From Rhodocollybia butyracea (taxonomy: Eukaryota; Basidiomycota; Agaricomycetes; Agaricales; Omphalotaceae), in contig JADNRY010000269.1 of assembly GCA_015501585.1 (NCBI GenBank), positions 1 through 64,000 on the forward strand: DNA of 64,000 nt, given 5' to 3'. Under the pieces are notes generated by a model. That model did no database searches, was not told the origin of the DNA, and was given only the letters and a program-made list of their open reading frames with translations. Both the position numbers and the translations under genes were made by a program. Of this stretch, positions 1 to 8,985 are shown piece after piece. The first letter of the stretch is position 1, and each line of letters begins with the position of its first letter.

Positions 1-660
1 AACACTGGAGCTTGACATTCTTTTCTGAGAACTGGCTTTTGAAGGTGTCCCCTTCCATACTTCCGTACTTCCGTTCGACTAGCCTATGACAGACTGCTTA
101 ATTCATCTCACGGATCCTCTATTTTTGTTTGTCACTCTGTCCGACATAGAGATTGCTTCACTTGAGCGTGTGCAGTACAGTCTCAAGCAATTTGATCTGT
201 GTTTGATTTTCAAGAATTTTACCAAGCTACCGTTGCATATCCACTTAATCTCAAAGCTCGTCAACGGACAATGTCAAAAATTGGCTAGAGTGAGTTGATT
301 TTCTTTCTACATTGAGTTGGTGCTAATCGCGTCTTTCGAAAAAAAGTTCTGTGGACACTGCGATGGCTGAAGGTCCTGTCAACTTGAACTGGGATCCTAT
401 CATGAAGCATATCAATGAATCACCGTATGAGTTTTTCCAAGGGAGTTGGACCTTCCTGTGCAGCACTACCCAAGGAGTGGAGGTATGTACCTCTTCTGTC
501 TTAAGAACGAGAATATCCCTGATGCCACCCTCATCTCATAGAGCGAAGCATCCAATGCTTCAGATTCAGATTCAGAGTTTGTGGCCGAACCAGACGAATT
601 GGTGGAGTCCGCTAGCAGCGCCGGGGCAAGCGACTTCTCTGACGCCTCTCCTCGATCTGT
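1..660 (+). pseudogene. SPT16 (FACT complex subunit) C-terminal fragment, decayed
   Basis: Spt16 is the large subunit of the FACT histone chaperone. The translation follows the Spt16 C-terminal region in order: LELDILF near base 7, HLTDPLFLFVTLSDIEIASL and VQYSLKQFDL (about 105-200), KNWLDSVDTAMAEGPVNLNW across an intron (about 297-350), DPIMKHINESPYEFFQ (about 392-440), and after a second intron (about 484-541) the acidic tail SEASNASDSDSEFVAEPDEL. Two in-frame stops lie in the first 85 bases (TGA near 28, TAG near 79) and a one-base frameshift lies near 260. Similarity ends near 650, where the normal acidic and basic end is replaced by unrelated sequence. The fragment is cut by the window edge, so more may lie to the left. 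The functional SPT16 gene is presumably elsewhere. Identification rests on remembered family motifs and is strong; the pseudogene status follows from the stops. Confidence 0.8.
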
Positions 661-663
661 CGT

Positions 664-943
664 CCATTTCCTCATACATTGCACAAGAAAAGCAGCTGGC
701 TGCTACTCTCAACCGTACTCGACTTGTTCAGATTAGTTCAAAATATATTGTTTCTTTGGAAACCCAACATTTACTCCTGAACAGTGGTGATGCAACCGAT
801 CTTCCATTTCCTCATACATCGCACAAGAAAAGCAGCTGGCTGCTACTCTCAAGCGTACTCGACTTGTTCAGATTAGTTCAAAATATATCGTTTCTTTGGA
901 AACCCAACGTTTACTCCTGAACAGTGGTGATGCAACCGATCTT
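664..943. repeat. Two-copy direct tandem repeat, period 140 bp
   Basis: Bases 664-803 and 804-943 are near-identical direct copies differing at a few positions, for example catacatt versus catacatc near the start. The duplication begins just where similarity to SPT16 stops, so it belongs to the rearranged end of that pseudogene. No coding role is evident. Confidence 0.9.
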
Positions 944-945
944 CC

Positions 946-1194
946 TACAGAGTGGTGAACATTTGCAGCCACTGCGCCGCTGTTACTGTCCCTACCCGGT
1001 GCGAGGCGGCAATATTCTATACCAATGCGGCATATCGTATTACCCCAGTGCACCCAGCTCAGCGGAACGCTCTCTGCTTGGCATGGGAGGGGAAGGGAAG
1101 TCAGGGCAGAGTACGCAGTGTACTTTGTGCTTGCATCCCCAATTTACAAGTAGCAGGGCCTCTGGGCCCTGCTAAACCCTGCTAACATGTGTCG
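946..1194. other. Short unassigned stretch
   Basis: GC-richer sequence between the tandem repeat and the LTR element. Short open frames on both strands show no family motif. I see nothing assignable here. Confidence 0.5.
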
Positions 1195-1199
1195 ACAAC
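1195..1199. repeat. Target-site duplication, left copy (ACAAC)
   Basis: The five bases ACAAC immediately precede the left LTR and recur immediately after the right LTR at 2820-2824. Five-base duplications are normal for Ty1/Copia integration. Confidence 0.9.
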
Positions 1200-1366
1200 T
1201 GTTGGTTAATAAAGACTCCTAGACTCTTAGATGGCTCTGAGATGGCTCTGAGATGGCGGTTCAAGACTACTATTAGATCGTTAATCAAGGGTTGTAGTTA
1301 CACATCATTTGTATATATGTGTTTGTCCACAGCCTCGATTGAGCAGCCCAGGACAAATATCCAACA
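1200..1366 (-). repeat. Copia LTR (left in the window, 3' LTR of the element)
   Basis: 167 bp with terminal TG...CA, nearly identical to 2654-2819. Preceded by the target duplication ACAAC. Contains two adjacent copies of the decamer gatggctctga. Confidence 0.93.
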
Positions 1367-1414
1367 CTCCCCCTCTGTGAAACAAAGAGAGCTCCCCCTA
1401 AGCTATAAATATAA

Positions 1415-2512
1415 TCAAGCATGAAAATCAATATACTCCTCCTCTTCAAAGGGTGGACAAGTAGGATAAGCAGAAAAACCATAAGTATCAATAGGAGCAA
1501 TGAAATGTGAAGAGATGTTATTGGGAGGGTTGTGAGTGATGTGTGCAGTGTCATATGTGCGATTAAGACACCAGTGCTTGACTTCCTCTGGCATGTCCTT
1601 GACACAGTTAGAAGCCTTGTGCGACATACCTCCACAATGGTGACAGCCATCCATAGACATATTGCACCAGCGATTTCCGCGACTGTCTATAAATCCTTGT
1701 CCATCTTCATGGCCGCTTCCATTGGAAGCTCCCCCTCTTCCTCCACCTCTACCACTAAAACTTTCCCTAGTACCAGATCCATTCCGACTTCCTCCTTTAC
1801 TTCCCTTTCGGAAAGCTGTAGCATAAGCATGAGCAGCCTCTACACGGGAGGATGGTTCAGACAGGTTATTAATCCATCTAAAATTTCATTGGCTCTCTTC
1901 TCAGGGTCAAATGAAACCATAGCACTCTCAAGAACAGTGCGGCAGGTTTTAAGATTGGGCTCGCCAGTAGGTTGGGCGAGAAGAGATGTTTTCCAGGCCT
2001 CGAATGATGAATGAAGGTTCTGGAGCATGATATCCTTGTGATAACTATCAGAGATTGTTTCACCGGAAGGGAGTAGTGCCTGAAGACAAGCACGCATATC
2101 ATCCAAAGCATCAAGATAGACTTTGGTTGGTTTAAGCGGATCATGCGTAATGCGATGATAGGCAGTACGTGTAGCTGAACGTGAGGAAAATGATGATTTT
2201 TTCAAAATAGGAGACAAGTGCACTCCAGATTTCAGAAGCATTTGTCTTATCCTTGTAGATGTTTCGGCAGTCTCGATTAGTGAGGGATTTAATGATGGAC
2301 GCAGCCTGTGAGTTGAGTCGATCCCATTCCTTGGCATCAGCAGCCTCTGATGGACGTGAAGTCAACCCTGTGGCGATCTTGGCGCTCTGACCATCTGCAC
2401 TAAGCACCATTTGCAGAACATCCTCTTTCCAGTTGCTCCAGTCATCAGCATTTGTAGTGGAAAGTAGGGGAATGTTCCTTCCAAGATTAAGAAGAGCTGA
2501 AAGTGTGGCCAT
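1415..2512 (-). pseudogene. Copia gag polyprotein with CCHC zinc knuckle, frameshifted
   Basis: Gag forms the virus-like particle in which the element RNA is copied. Translation starts at ATG 2512 with MATLSALLNLGRNIPLL and the DWSNWKEDVLQMVLSADG segment typical of Copia gag. It continues with DMRACLQALLPSGETIS, a Gly/Arg-rich stretch, and the zinc knuckle CHHCGGMSHKASNC (CX2CX4HX4C, near 1650-1605), ending at 1415. The reading passes through three frames. One shift lies at an A6 run near 2195-2205, after LVSYFEK; another lies near 1860-1885, before NNLSEPSSRVEAAHA. With two shifts in about 1.1 kb the copy is not expected to give a full Gag. The A6 shift could be programmed, but the second shift argues for decay. 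No pol domain follows. Confidence 0.85.
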
Positions 2513-2641
2513 AGTGAATGAATATGAGTTGTTGAAAAGAGATTGGGGATGGGATGATGAAATGAGTGAGATTGAGTGATTGGGTGAAAAGTAAAGCTCC
2601 TAGATGATGAATAAAACTCTTAGATGTATAGTGTGGACACG

Positions 2642-2653
2642 GGGCCCATAACC
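2642..2653 (-). promoter_or_regulatory. Copia primer-binding site (half initiator tRNA-Met)
   Basis: On the minus strand GGTTATGGGCCC follows the LTR end without a gap. It is complementary to the anticodon stem-loop of tRNA-iMet, the primer used by Copia-type elements. The same sequence recurs beside LTR remnants near 39.2 kb. Confidence 0.8.
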
Positions 2654-2819
2654 TGTTGGTTAATAAAGACTCCTAGACTCTTAGATGGCTCTGAGATGGC
2701 TCTGAGATGGCGGTTCAAGACTACTATTAGATCATTATCAAGGGTTGTAGTTACACATCATTTGTATATATGTGTTTGTCCACAGCCTCGATTGAGCAGC
2801 CCAGGACAAATATCCAACA
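2654..2819 (-). repeat. Copia LTR (right in the window, 5' LTR of the element)
   Basis: 166 bp, TGTTGG...CCAACA, followed by the target duplication ACAAC at 2820-2824. Differs from the partner LTR by one substitution and one indel. Confidence 0.93.
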
Positions 2820-2824
2820 ACAAC

Positions 2825-3690
2825 TTCTTCGCTATTTCCTTAGACCTTGAAGGAGATGAGACGATTCTCCACGTCCCCGCTGTATTGAGAGCGTCCCTCG
2901 CCCTTACCCATCGCGAAGACAAGTCTTCTTTGAAATCTTTGACTTTTTTTTTGTGTCATATCCCGCGCAGCTGGTTCTTTCGCTGCCCGCCTCTCCTTAA
3001 TTCGCGCTGCCTTTTGTTCTCTCGCCAAGACCAGTTTCACTCTCGCCCTTTTGTTTCTTGTGCATCTTGCTGACCCTAATCGTCGTGCAAAGTGCCTTGT
3101 CGTCGCTCTTCCTTTTCGACACTTCTCATTTGCCGTCTGGTTATCGGTTTCGCGCGCCACAATGCGCTACATTGCCATCGTTCCGCTTCGACGCTTCATA
3201 TTCACCATCTGATTATATTGCATCGCCATTCCTCTGTTTCGACTACTTTTGTTCGCTGTGCTTGTTTGTTTCCGATTTGCTGTCGCATTGGCTCACTCTT
3301 GCCTGCCATTAGCATTGCGCTACAACTCCGACTCCGACATCGTCCTTCCATTGTCTTTCATTGTTCACACTAGCGCGTCTAGTTGCTGTACGCCTACTCG
3401 CTCTCCTGATTCTTCAGTATATCTTACTTGTCATTCCAAACTCAAAGGATGCTTAGATGGTGCTTAAGTAAATTACTTGTATTCCAGTAGTTTTGGTTAA
3501 GGATGGTTGCCATGATTTGCGTTCAATTCTTAGAACAGTGTCTCCCGCTCCTACTCTCCGGACATCTAATAAACTTTCTTCATGTACAGAAGACAGTCTG
3601 AAAGACTGATGAAGGCACAGATCCATCATTTCTTTTAAGTTTTTCCAAGCGCTGTCACGTGGTTATTTTCGCGTCTTTCTTCCTTCTTTC
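2825..3690. other. Pyrimidine-rich intergenic stretch
   Basis: Long runs rich in C and T on the plus strand, consistent with a fungal promoter and 5' untranslated region for the gene starting at 3691. A basic 106-codon minus-strand frame exists, but it reads as the complement of this pyrimidine-rich DNA and has no recognised motif. Confidence 0.4.
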
Positions 3691-6085
3691 ATGTCTGGCG
3701 GAAACAAACGTCGTAACTCTGCTCTCAGAAAAAGCCAAAAACCTCCGGCTCCCAACCCTCTAAAAAAGCAAATGGCCCCGAAAAGCCAAGACAGGTGGGC
3801 CACGTCCAAGCCTATTCGAGGACGTTCGATGCATCTGCAGAGGGCGCAATACCGAAAGGTAAGTTGTTGGACCTCTTTGTAGAACCAGCCAGTTTATCTC
3901 GTTCTGCGAGCGCTTAGAATTGAGAAAAGATGGATTGGGTTGGTTCATCTTATAAGGTTTCCATACCGCACATACTACAACTCCACAGAACTTAATGACC
4001 AAGAACAGGCTTACCTTCGACGGTTTCGCGCAGGCACTTCAGGAAACGGTGGGTGATCCGTGCTCCAAGGCGGAATAGTTGCTGACAGGTTTGGCGTTAC
4101 TACCTCACAAGATAGTACTTCGGATATTCCGCATACCTTGGACGATGAGACCCAGCAAGACAGCGACGTTACAATGGAATACGGTGAAGGAGACAAAGGA
4201 GGCGATGGAGACGATGGAGATGAAGGAGACAAAGGAGACGATGGAGACGAAGGAGATGATGTGAGCGAAAATCTACTTCTTTTGATTTTTCCACTAATGT
4301 ACATACGTTCCATTTCTTCAGATGGTTATCGAGGATGTGACAAAGGAGAACAAGAACAAGAACAAACAGAATGGAACCAGGGCAAAAGTCCTTCAAAGCA
4401 ATCTTGCTTCCGATGCGCTTGCAAAGATAAGTAAACAGGCGGTGAGAAAGGCAATCTGCCTTCTGGATATGTTTCCTTCTGACAAGATGTTTGCCTGGGA
4501 AGTACTGGAAGAGGAGTTGGTTTCGCAGCAAGGTGATGATAACCAGATACTCGAGGATTTACGTGAGACCAAGAAGGATCCTCAGGCACTGGATAAGTTG
4601 CTACGCTGGGTGAATTCCTTCTGCTCTTCCAATGCTCCCATTCTAAACCCTCTTACCAGATGGGTTATAGCGAATCCGATGTTCGTTATGCCTTAGTGCA
4701 ACAGACCAGAACACTTGTGGATCCTTATTTCGGTTTTAGCTCAGTGGATGAGGGAGGGCCTCAGGTAAAGGCTTCTTCCTTTTTATTTCCTTTAATTGCT
4801 CTAAGAATGTTTTCTTGAGGCGGAATTGGCCAACTGGCTGATGGGCGAAGGCCGATACCACTGTGAAGGTGTCAACTTCAAGGTAATTCTTTTGTCTTTT
4901 CCCTATCTTTTTCGTCACTGGTTTTGTTTTATTCAGGAAAAGAAGTCGGGAAAGCCTGTCTATTCTTCGCTCATTGCCCAAATCCTTCGTGCATTCTTAG
5001 TCGACGCGCAAAATAAGACAACTTATCGCCTCATAACTACAGAACTGCATTGACTCCAACGTGTGCCAGGATGTCTGATAGCTGCAGTGACGGCGACGGT
5101 ATTTGTTTCAACTTCTTGTCGACCTGCTCAAACCCTCATTTGCAGATCTATCACTGTATAACGGAGCATGCGAGTGGAATGAGGCAGAGTATACATATCT
5201 CAGCAAAAAATCTCCGGGATCAGTCAGTGAACAACAGTCCATTGGTTTACTGTCACTAACTCGCTTTATCATAATTTTGCTGTAGATACAACGCCATATG
5301 GGAAAGCATTGACAGGATTCGGGTGAACTCTCTGCCATACTTTGATTTTCTAGAGAAAAAAACTTATGAAAGAATGAGGTAAGTTGTTGGTTGCACTTAT
5401 CTAGCTAGGCCCTCATATGTAATAACACTTTAGAGCACCCAGTCATTCGCTTCTTTCTGTTCAAACATTTGATTATGACGCATTGTCATCTTTTGCAGAA
5501 AGTGAGGAGAAGAAGGACAAGGAGAAGAAGAAGGAGGCGGCAGAGAAGAAGGAAGCGAAGAAGAAGAAGGAGGAGGCAAAGAAGAAGGAAGAGGCAAAGA
5601 AGAAGGAGGAGGCGAAAAAACCAGCAAAGAAACCAGCAAAGAAGAACGAGGAGACAAAGAAAGCAACGAAGCCGCCGAAGAAGAAGGAGGGGGCAAAGAA
5701 ACCAGCGAAGCCGGCAAAGAAGAGGGAGGAGGAGGAGAAGCCGACAAAGGGGGAGGAGAAACTGACAAAGGGGGAGAAGCCAACAAAGGGGGAGGAGAAG
5801 CCGACAAAGCAGAAGCCAGAGGCGAGGATTCCAGAGATAGTGTCGAAGAAGGCAGAGAACAAGAATGCGACAAAGCTAAAGGCGACAAAAGAGGTGAAGA
5901 CGGCAGGGAAGATGATGAGCGAAACGGAGGAGAACTTGAGGAAGGCGGCTAAGAGCAAGAAGGGGGAACCGGATCCCAAGAGGAGGAGCGTGGTAAACTC
6001 AAGCAATGGCGAGAGGTACTTGCCACCTCCCCTGTACGAGATTGGTTGTGTTCCTTCACCTCAAAGTTTCTTGCCCTCGACTTGA
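3691..6085 (+). CDS. DUF6532-like protein with Lys/Glu-rich C-terminal tail
   Basis: Multi-exon gene. Function of the family is unknown. Exon 1 (3691-3858) encodes a basic N-terminus (MSGGNKRRNSALRKSQ) and ends at gtaagt. An acidic Asp/Gly-rich segment follows (to about 4260). The core then runs through clear introns at 4610-4659, 4765-4819 and 4883-4936. It reads AVRKAICLLDMFPSDKMFAW, then MGYSESDVRYALVQQTR, then AELANWLMGEGRYHCEG, then PVYSSLIAQILRAFLVDAQ, then LYNGACEWNEAEYTYLS, then NAIWESIDRIRVN. These match my memory of the DUF6532 domain of Agaricomycetes. The last exon (about 5435-6085) gives a tail of EKK and AKKKEE repeats, likely charged coiled coil. The final residues (PPPLYEIG...) come from sequence at the edge of repeat R1 copy A. 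Boundaries between 3990 and 4260 are unsure. The frame stays open through all other junctions, so the gene may be expressed. Confidence 0.65.
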
Positions 6086-6229
6086 CTGCTAAGACCAGTG
6101 CTCCGTAGAACGTCCCCTCGGGACTAGTGGCATGACGCCTCCTGACTTGGTTATCTTTAGAAAGTAATAAACTTCACGAAGTTACTTGCCACCTCCCCTG
6201 TACGAGATTGGTTGTGTTCCTTCACCTCA
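6018..6229 (+). repeat. Direct duplication of about 45 bp at the R1 boundary
   Basis: The segment ttgccacctcccctgtacga and the following 25 bases occur at about 6018-6062 and again at about 6185-6229. The first copy encodes the C-terminus of the upstream gene. It marks a rearranged junction between gene and repeat R1 copy A. Confidence 0.75.
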
Positions 6230-7231
6230 GAGGATCTTTCTCTTGATTTGTATGTTAGGAAGTGAGCTCCATAGAATGTCCTCGGGACTAGTAGCGTGAC
6301 GCTTCTCTACTTAACTACGAGTTGGTTGTTAGTTTCTTCACCTAGTAAGTAGCTGGTCACCTCTCTACGTGTTCCTGCGGAGAAGTGTTAGTTGCTTCAC
6401 GAAGTTGTTAGCCAGTCTCGACACTTTACCGCAGAGTGACTGATAGTTTCTTCAAGGAGTTTGATTTACTGTCATATTACTTGCTCGGCGGAATTTGGCC
6501 TGTAATAGAATTTCACAAACTTCCTTTGGCCCACTTGAGAATCTGATCGAGTCTTGAGCGTGTGAGTTCCCTTGAACTCCAGATCAACCTTAAATCTAGT
6601 TGCTTCCTTAGAGGGGACGGTTTCTAGTAAGGAATTATTCGGCTCCAGAGTGAGGGTTCCTTAGTCGACTTCCCTGTGAAGTTAGGCGAGCCACTAAGAT
6701 TGTGGTATGAGTTCCTAGTGATTAAGTTCACTCACAATATTGTAGCTTGGCCCAGAGTTTGGTCGAGGACTTTACGGCGTCACAGCAGCTAGTGCCAGAG
6801 TTTGCCTAGGGTTGTTGACAAACCTCGAGATTACTATTCTAGCTAGAGCCAGAGTTTGCCTAGGAGAATCTTAGTTTCGTTGTATTGGTTTTGGTTTTGA
6901 TTATTTGGTTTTGGACACATACGCATTATTGGTTTTGGTTTGGTTATATTGATTTGGACATCCCGACGTTCCCTCGTACATATGTACACCCAGCTGGGCT
7001 TCCTTCGACTCAGTTCTAAGAGTTGTCCAAGCTTAGTTACCCACGTTAGCGCTACAGTCTTGAACCTGGAGCAGTCACGCGCGTACATCCGATATTACAA
7101 GACTTTCCCTCAGGGAATCTCTGACAACCCGCCCTCGCTCCCTTACATATCGATAGTCTGGTTAGGTGCGGTAGTGTTTTTGTTAGGTTGTTTTATAGCA
7201 CCTTTCGCATACCTACACGTAAATACCCAAA
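6064..7231 (+). repeat. Repeat R1 copy A (5'-truncated)
   Basis: Matches the right-hand part of full R1 copies, starting at tttcttgccctcgac and ending at the shared terminus taaatacccaaa, followed by TA. The left 1 kb of R1 is absent and extra sequence (about 6180-6500) is present. No coding capacity is convincing: a C-terminal frame with one hydrophobic stretch (VWLGAVVFLLGCFIAPF) is open in copies A, B and D, but the DNA is so similar overall that this may mean nothing. Confidence 0.85.
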
Positions 7232-7235
7232 TATC

Positions 7236-7541
7236 GTGATGAGCAAATATCTCAGAAATTTCTGCAGTAGGGGTCATTCTAACTTCTTGAACCACAGTTT
7301 TGGTGAAATTTGATCCATTTGATCCAATGTGAATTCTCTGCATCACTACAACTTCACCTTCTGATATTTCAGTGGGTGTCCACTGGCTTATGTCTCCAAC
7401 ATTAGGATTGTCTTGTCCCAGTGTATATCCTGGAGCATTAAAACTGGTTGAAATAGTTTGATTACTAGATCCTTGAACAAATGTTTCAGGATGGTGATGA
7501 GACCCAGTTTGGGTGCGTGTTTGAGTTGTTTGTGTAGACAT
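7236..7541 (-). pseudogene. Hypothetical frame cut by R1 copy A
   Basis: An open frame starting at 7541 (MSTQTTQTRTQTGSHHHPE) runs without stop up to the right end of R1 copy A at about 7234 and then reads into the repeat. It is Thr/Gln/Ser-rich with no recognised domain. The likely history is an R1 insertion that removed its 3' part. It could also be a chance frame. Confidence 0.35.
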
Positions 7542-7760
7542 TTAATGGGGGCGGGTAGAGATGTATTATGTTATGACTCGATCAATAGTCTCATCCAAAC
7601 CTTCACAGTACGTAACTTGGCAGTAAAAATGATAAGAGAAATTAATGAGATTATAGAGCAAGCCTTTCTGTTCGTTGAAACCGCTAGGCAAAAAATATAT
7701 ACTCAAACAACTAGGCTCAAGTACAGTTAGTAGCTAGTTTGTAATACAAAACTCACAGAA
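7542..7760. other. AT-rich spacer before the hairpin array
   Basis: No gene, repeat or RNA signal found. It separates the hypothetical minus-strand start at 7541 from the first hairpin unit at 7761. Confidence 0.4.
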
Positions 7761-8119
7761 GTTATTATTTGGAGATAGCTTGACAAATAATAATATGATT
7801 ACCCTCGGAGATAGCTCAACAAGCAGTAATATGAATCAGAACTAGTACTTGGAGATGGCTCAACAAGTAGTAGTGAGTGTGGTGTCTAATACCTGGAGAT
7901 AGCTCAACAAGTAATAGTGAGTGTAATGTCTAATACTCGGAGATAGCTCAACAAGTAATAGGAAGTTGCAACTTGGAGATAGCTCAACAAGTGGCAATTA
8001 AAGAATTATTCACTAGGAGATAGCTCAACAGGTGAATATTAGTGGATACAACTTGGAGTTAGCTCAACAAGATGTATAAATGTGTAATGTAGCTTGGAGA
8101 TAGCTCAACAAGATAGGGC
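7761..8119. repeat. Array of nine hairpin units with a common core and variable stems
   Basis: Nine units share the core GGAGATAGCTCAAC (one-base variants in units 3 and 8, three changes in unit 1), with core starts at 7771, 7807, 7851, 7895, 7939, 7975, 8016, 8055 and 8096. Spacing is 36-44 bases. Ten bases on each side differ between units yet pair with each other. Unit 1 has TTATTATTT with AAATAATAA, unit 3 ACTAGTACTT with AAGTAGTAGT, unit 6 TTGCAACTT with AAGTGGCAA, unit 7 TATTCAC with GTGAATA, unit 8 ATACAACTT with AAGATGTAT. Units 2 and 9 pair more weakly. The core folds as well: CTTG/CAAG, then GAG/CTC, closing an ATAG loop with an AA bulge. Changes in one stem arm are matched by changes in the other. 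I do not recognise this element. Confidence 0.8.
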
Positions 8120-8427
8120 TAGGTGATTTTGCCGTGCAGCCGGTGCGTGGTGCGTGCAGGTACGTGCACGCACCTACTGATGCGTGTTGTATGGTGCGTG
8201 CGCATATAGAATTTTTTTCAGCCCAAATTATGTATTTTTTTGTAATATATACTAACATTATCAACTTCATATTAATGAACTTTTGGCCAATTGGCCCAAA
8301 GAGGTAATTCTACTCAAATTCTACCTAATATCAAGTCTTGGATACACAATCATTATGCACATCACGCATCACTTGCACGCACCCGGCACGCACCCGGCAC
8401 CACTTGCACGCACCCTCGCACGCACTA

Positions 8428-8508
8428 TGCACGCACCCCGCATCACTTGCACGCACCCGCAAAATGATGATGGCAGCGGGTGCGTGCAAGTGATGCGGGG
8501 TGCGTGCA
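8428..8508. repeat. Perfect 33-bp inverted repeat with 15-base loop
   Basis: Arm 8428-8460 is the exact reverse complement of 8476-8508; the arms are built of TGCACGCACCC and CATCACTTGC units. It lies near the middle of the fold-back element. Confidence 0.92.
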
Positions 8509-8819
8509 AGTGATGGCGGATGCGTGCAAGTGATGGTGGGTGCGTGCAAATGTTGCGGGTCTTTTCAGCAATGTTTGTGTTTTTTAGACATTGGAACCTG
8601 CACATACACCTGTACACCTCTATACTACTCTTGCCTTATCAGGCAGCCTCTTATGTCCCTAGTGCAGGTCAATTTACTTATGTTCATGATACTTACACTA
8701 CTTATCTTTAAGTGTACAATCTGAGTTGCAGCTTTGGGGACATAGAAATAAAAGAAAGGCTAGTTAATTCTATAGTAGAAATAACTTTACACAACAGATG
8801 GATTTGGCCCAGTTGACAC

Positions 8820-8955
8820 GCATGCACTTCCACGCACCACGCACCAAGCACGTTTGCACGCACCCAGCACGCACCACGCACCAAGCACATTTGCACGCAC
8901 CCAGCACGCACCACGCACCAAGCACGTTTGCACGCACCCAGCACGCACCACGCAC
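8820..8955. repeat. Tandem repeat, about 3 copies of a ~41-bp unit
   Basis: Units contain CACGCACCACGCACCAAGCA followed by a CRTTTGCACGCACCCAG block and repeat about three times next to the right terminus of the fold-back element. Subterminal arrays like this are common transposase-binding regions in MITEs. Confidence 0.8.
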
Positions 8956-8985
8956 CGGCTGCACAGCAAAATGTATGTGCCGATA

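Larger units (their letters stand above)
1200..2819 (-). mobile_element. Non-autonomous Ty1/Copia LTR retrotransposon, gag-only
   Basis: Two direct LTRs (1200-1366 and 2654-2819) begin TGTTGG and end CCAACA and are flanked by the same five bases, ACAAC. Read on the minus strand, the LTR at 2819-2654 is followed directly by GGTTATGGGCCC (2653-2642), complementary to the anticodon arm of initiator tRNA-Met, which is the Copia-type half-tRNA primer site. A purine run (cagaGGGGGAG) lies just before the downstream LTR (about 1377-1367). Between them is only a gag reading frame with a zinc knuckle; no protease, integrase or reverse transcriptase is present. The LTRs differ only around 1283-1290 (one substitution and one indel), so insertion looks recent. 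Mobilisation would need enzymes in trans. The gag frame has at least two frameshifts, so this copy is probably inert. Confidence 0.93.
8126..8972. mobile_element. Fold-back (MITE-like) element rich in GTGCGTGC
   Basis: The ends are 32-bp inverted repeats with one mismatch: 8126-8157 begins ATTTTGCCGTGCAGCCGG, and 8941-8972 is its complement. Inside are a 33-bp perfect hairpin (8428-8460 with 8476-8508) and a tandem array near 8820-8955. No transposase is encoded. No clear target duplication was found, so the superfamily is unknown. Non-autonomous DNA transposon is the best fit. Confidence 0.8.

Noticed and set aside
5430..6006. Pro/Ser-rich and Phe-rich minus-strand frames
   Set aside because: Mirror images of the Lys/Glu repeat exon; no domain and no splice logic.
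7761..8119. CRISPR-like array
   Set aside because: Repeats with variable spacers in a fungal nuclear context; the variable parts are self-complementary pairs, not independent spacers, and there are no cas genes.
8331..8617. Cys/His-rich frames in the GTGCGTGC element
   Set aside because: Low-complexity translation of CACGCACC repeats.
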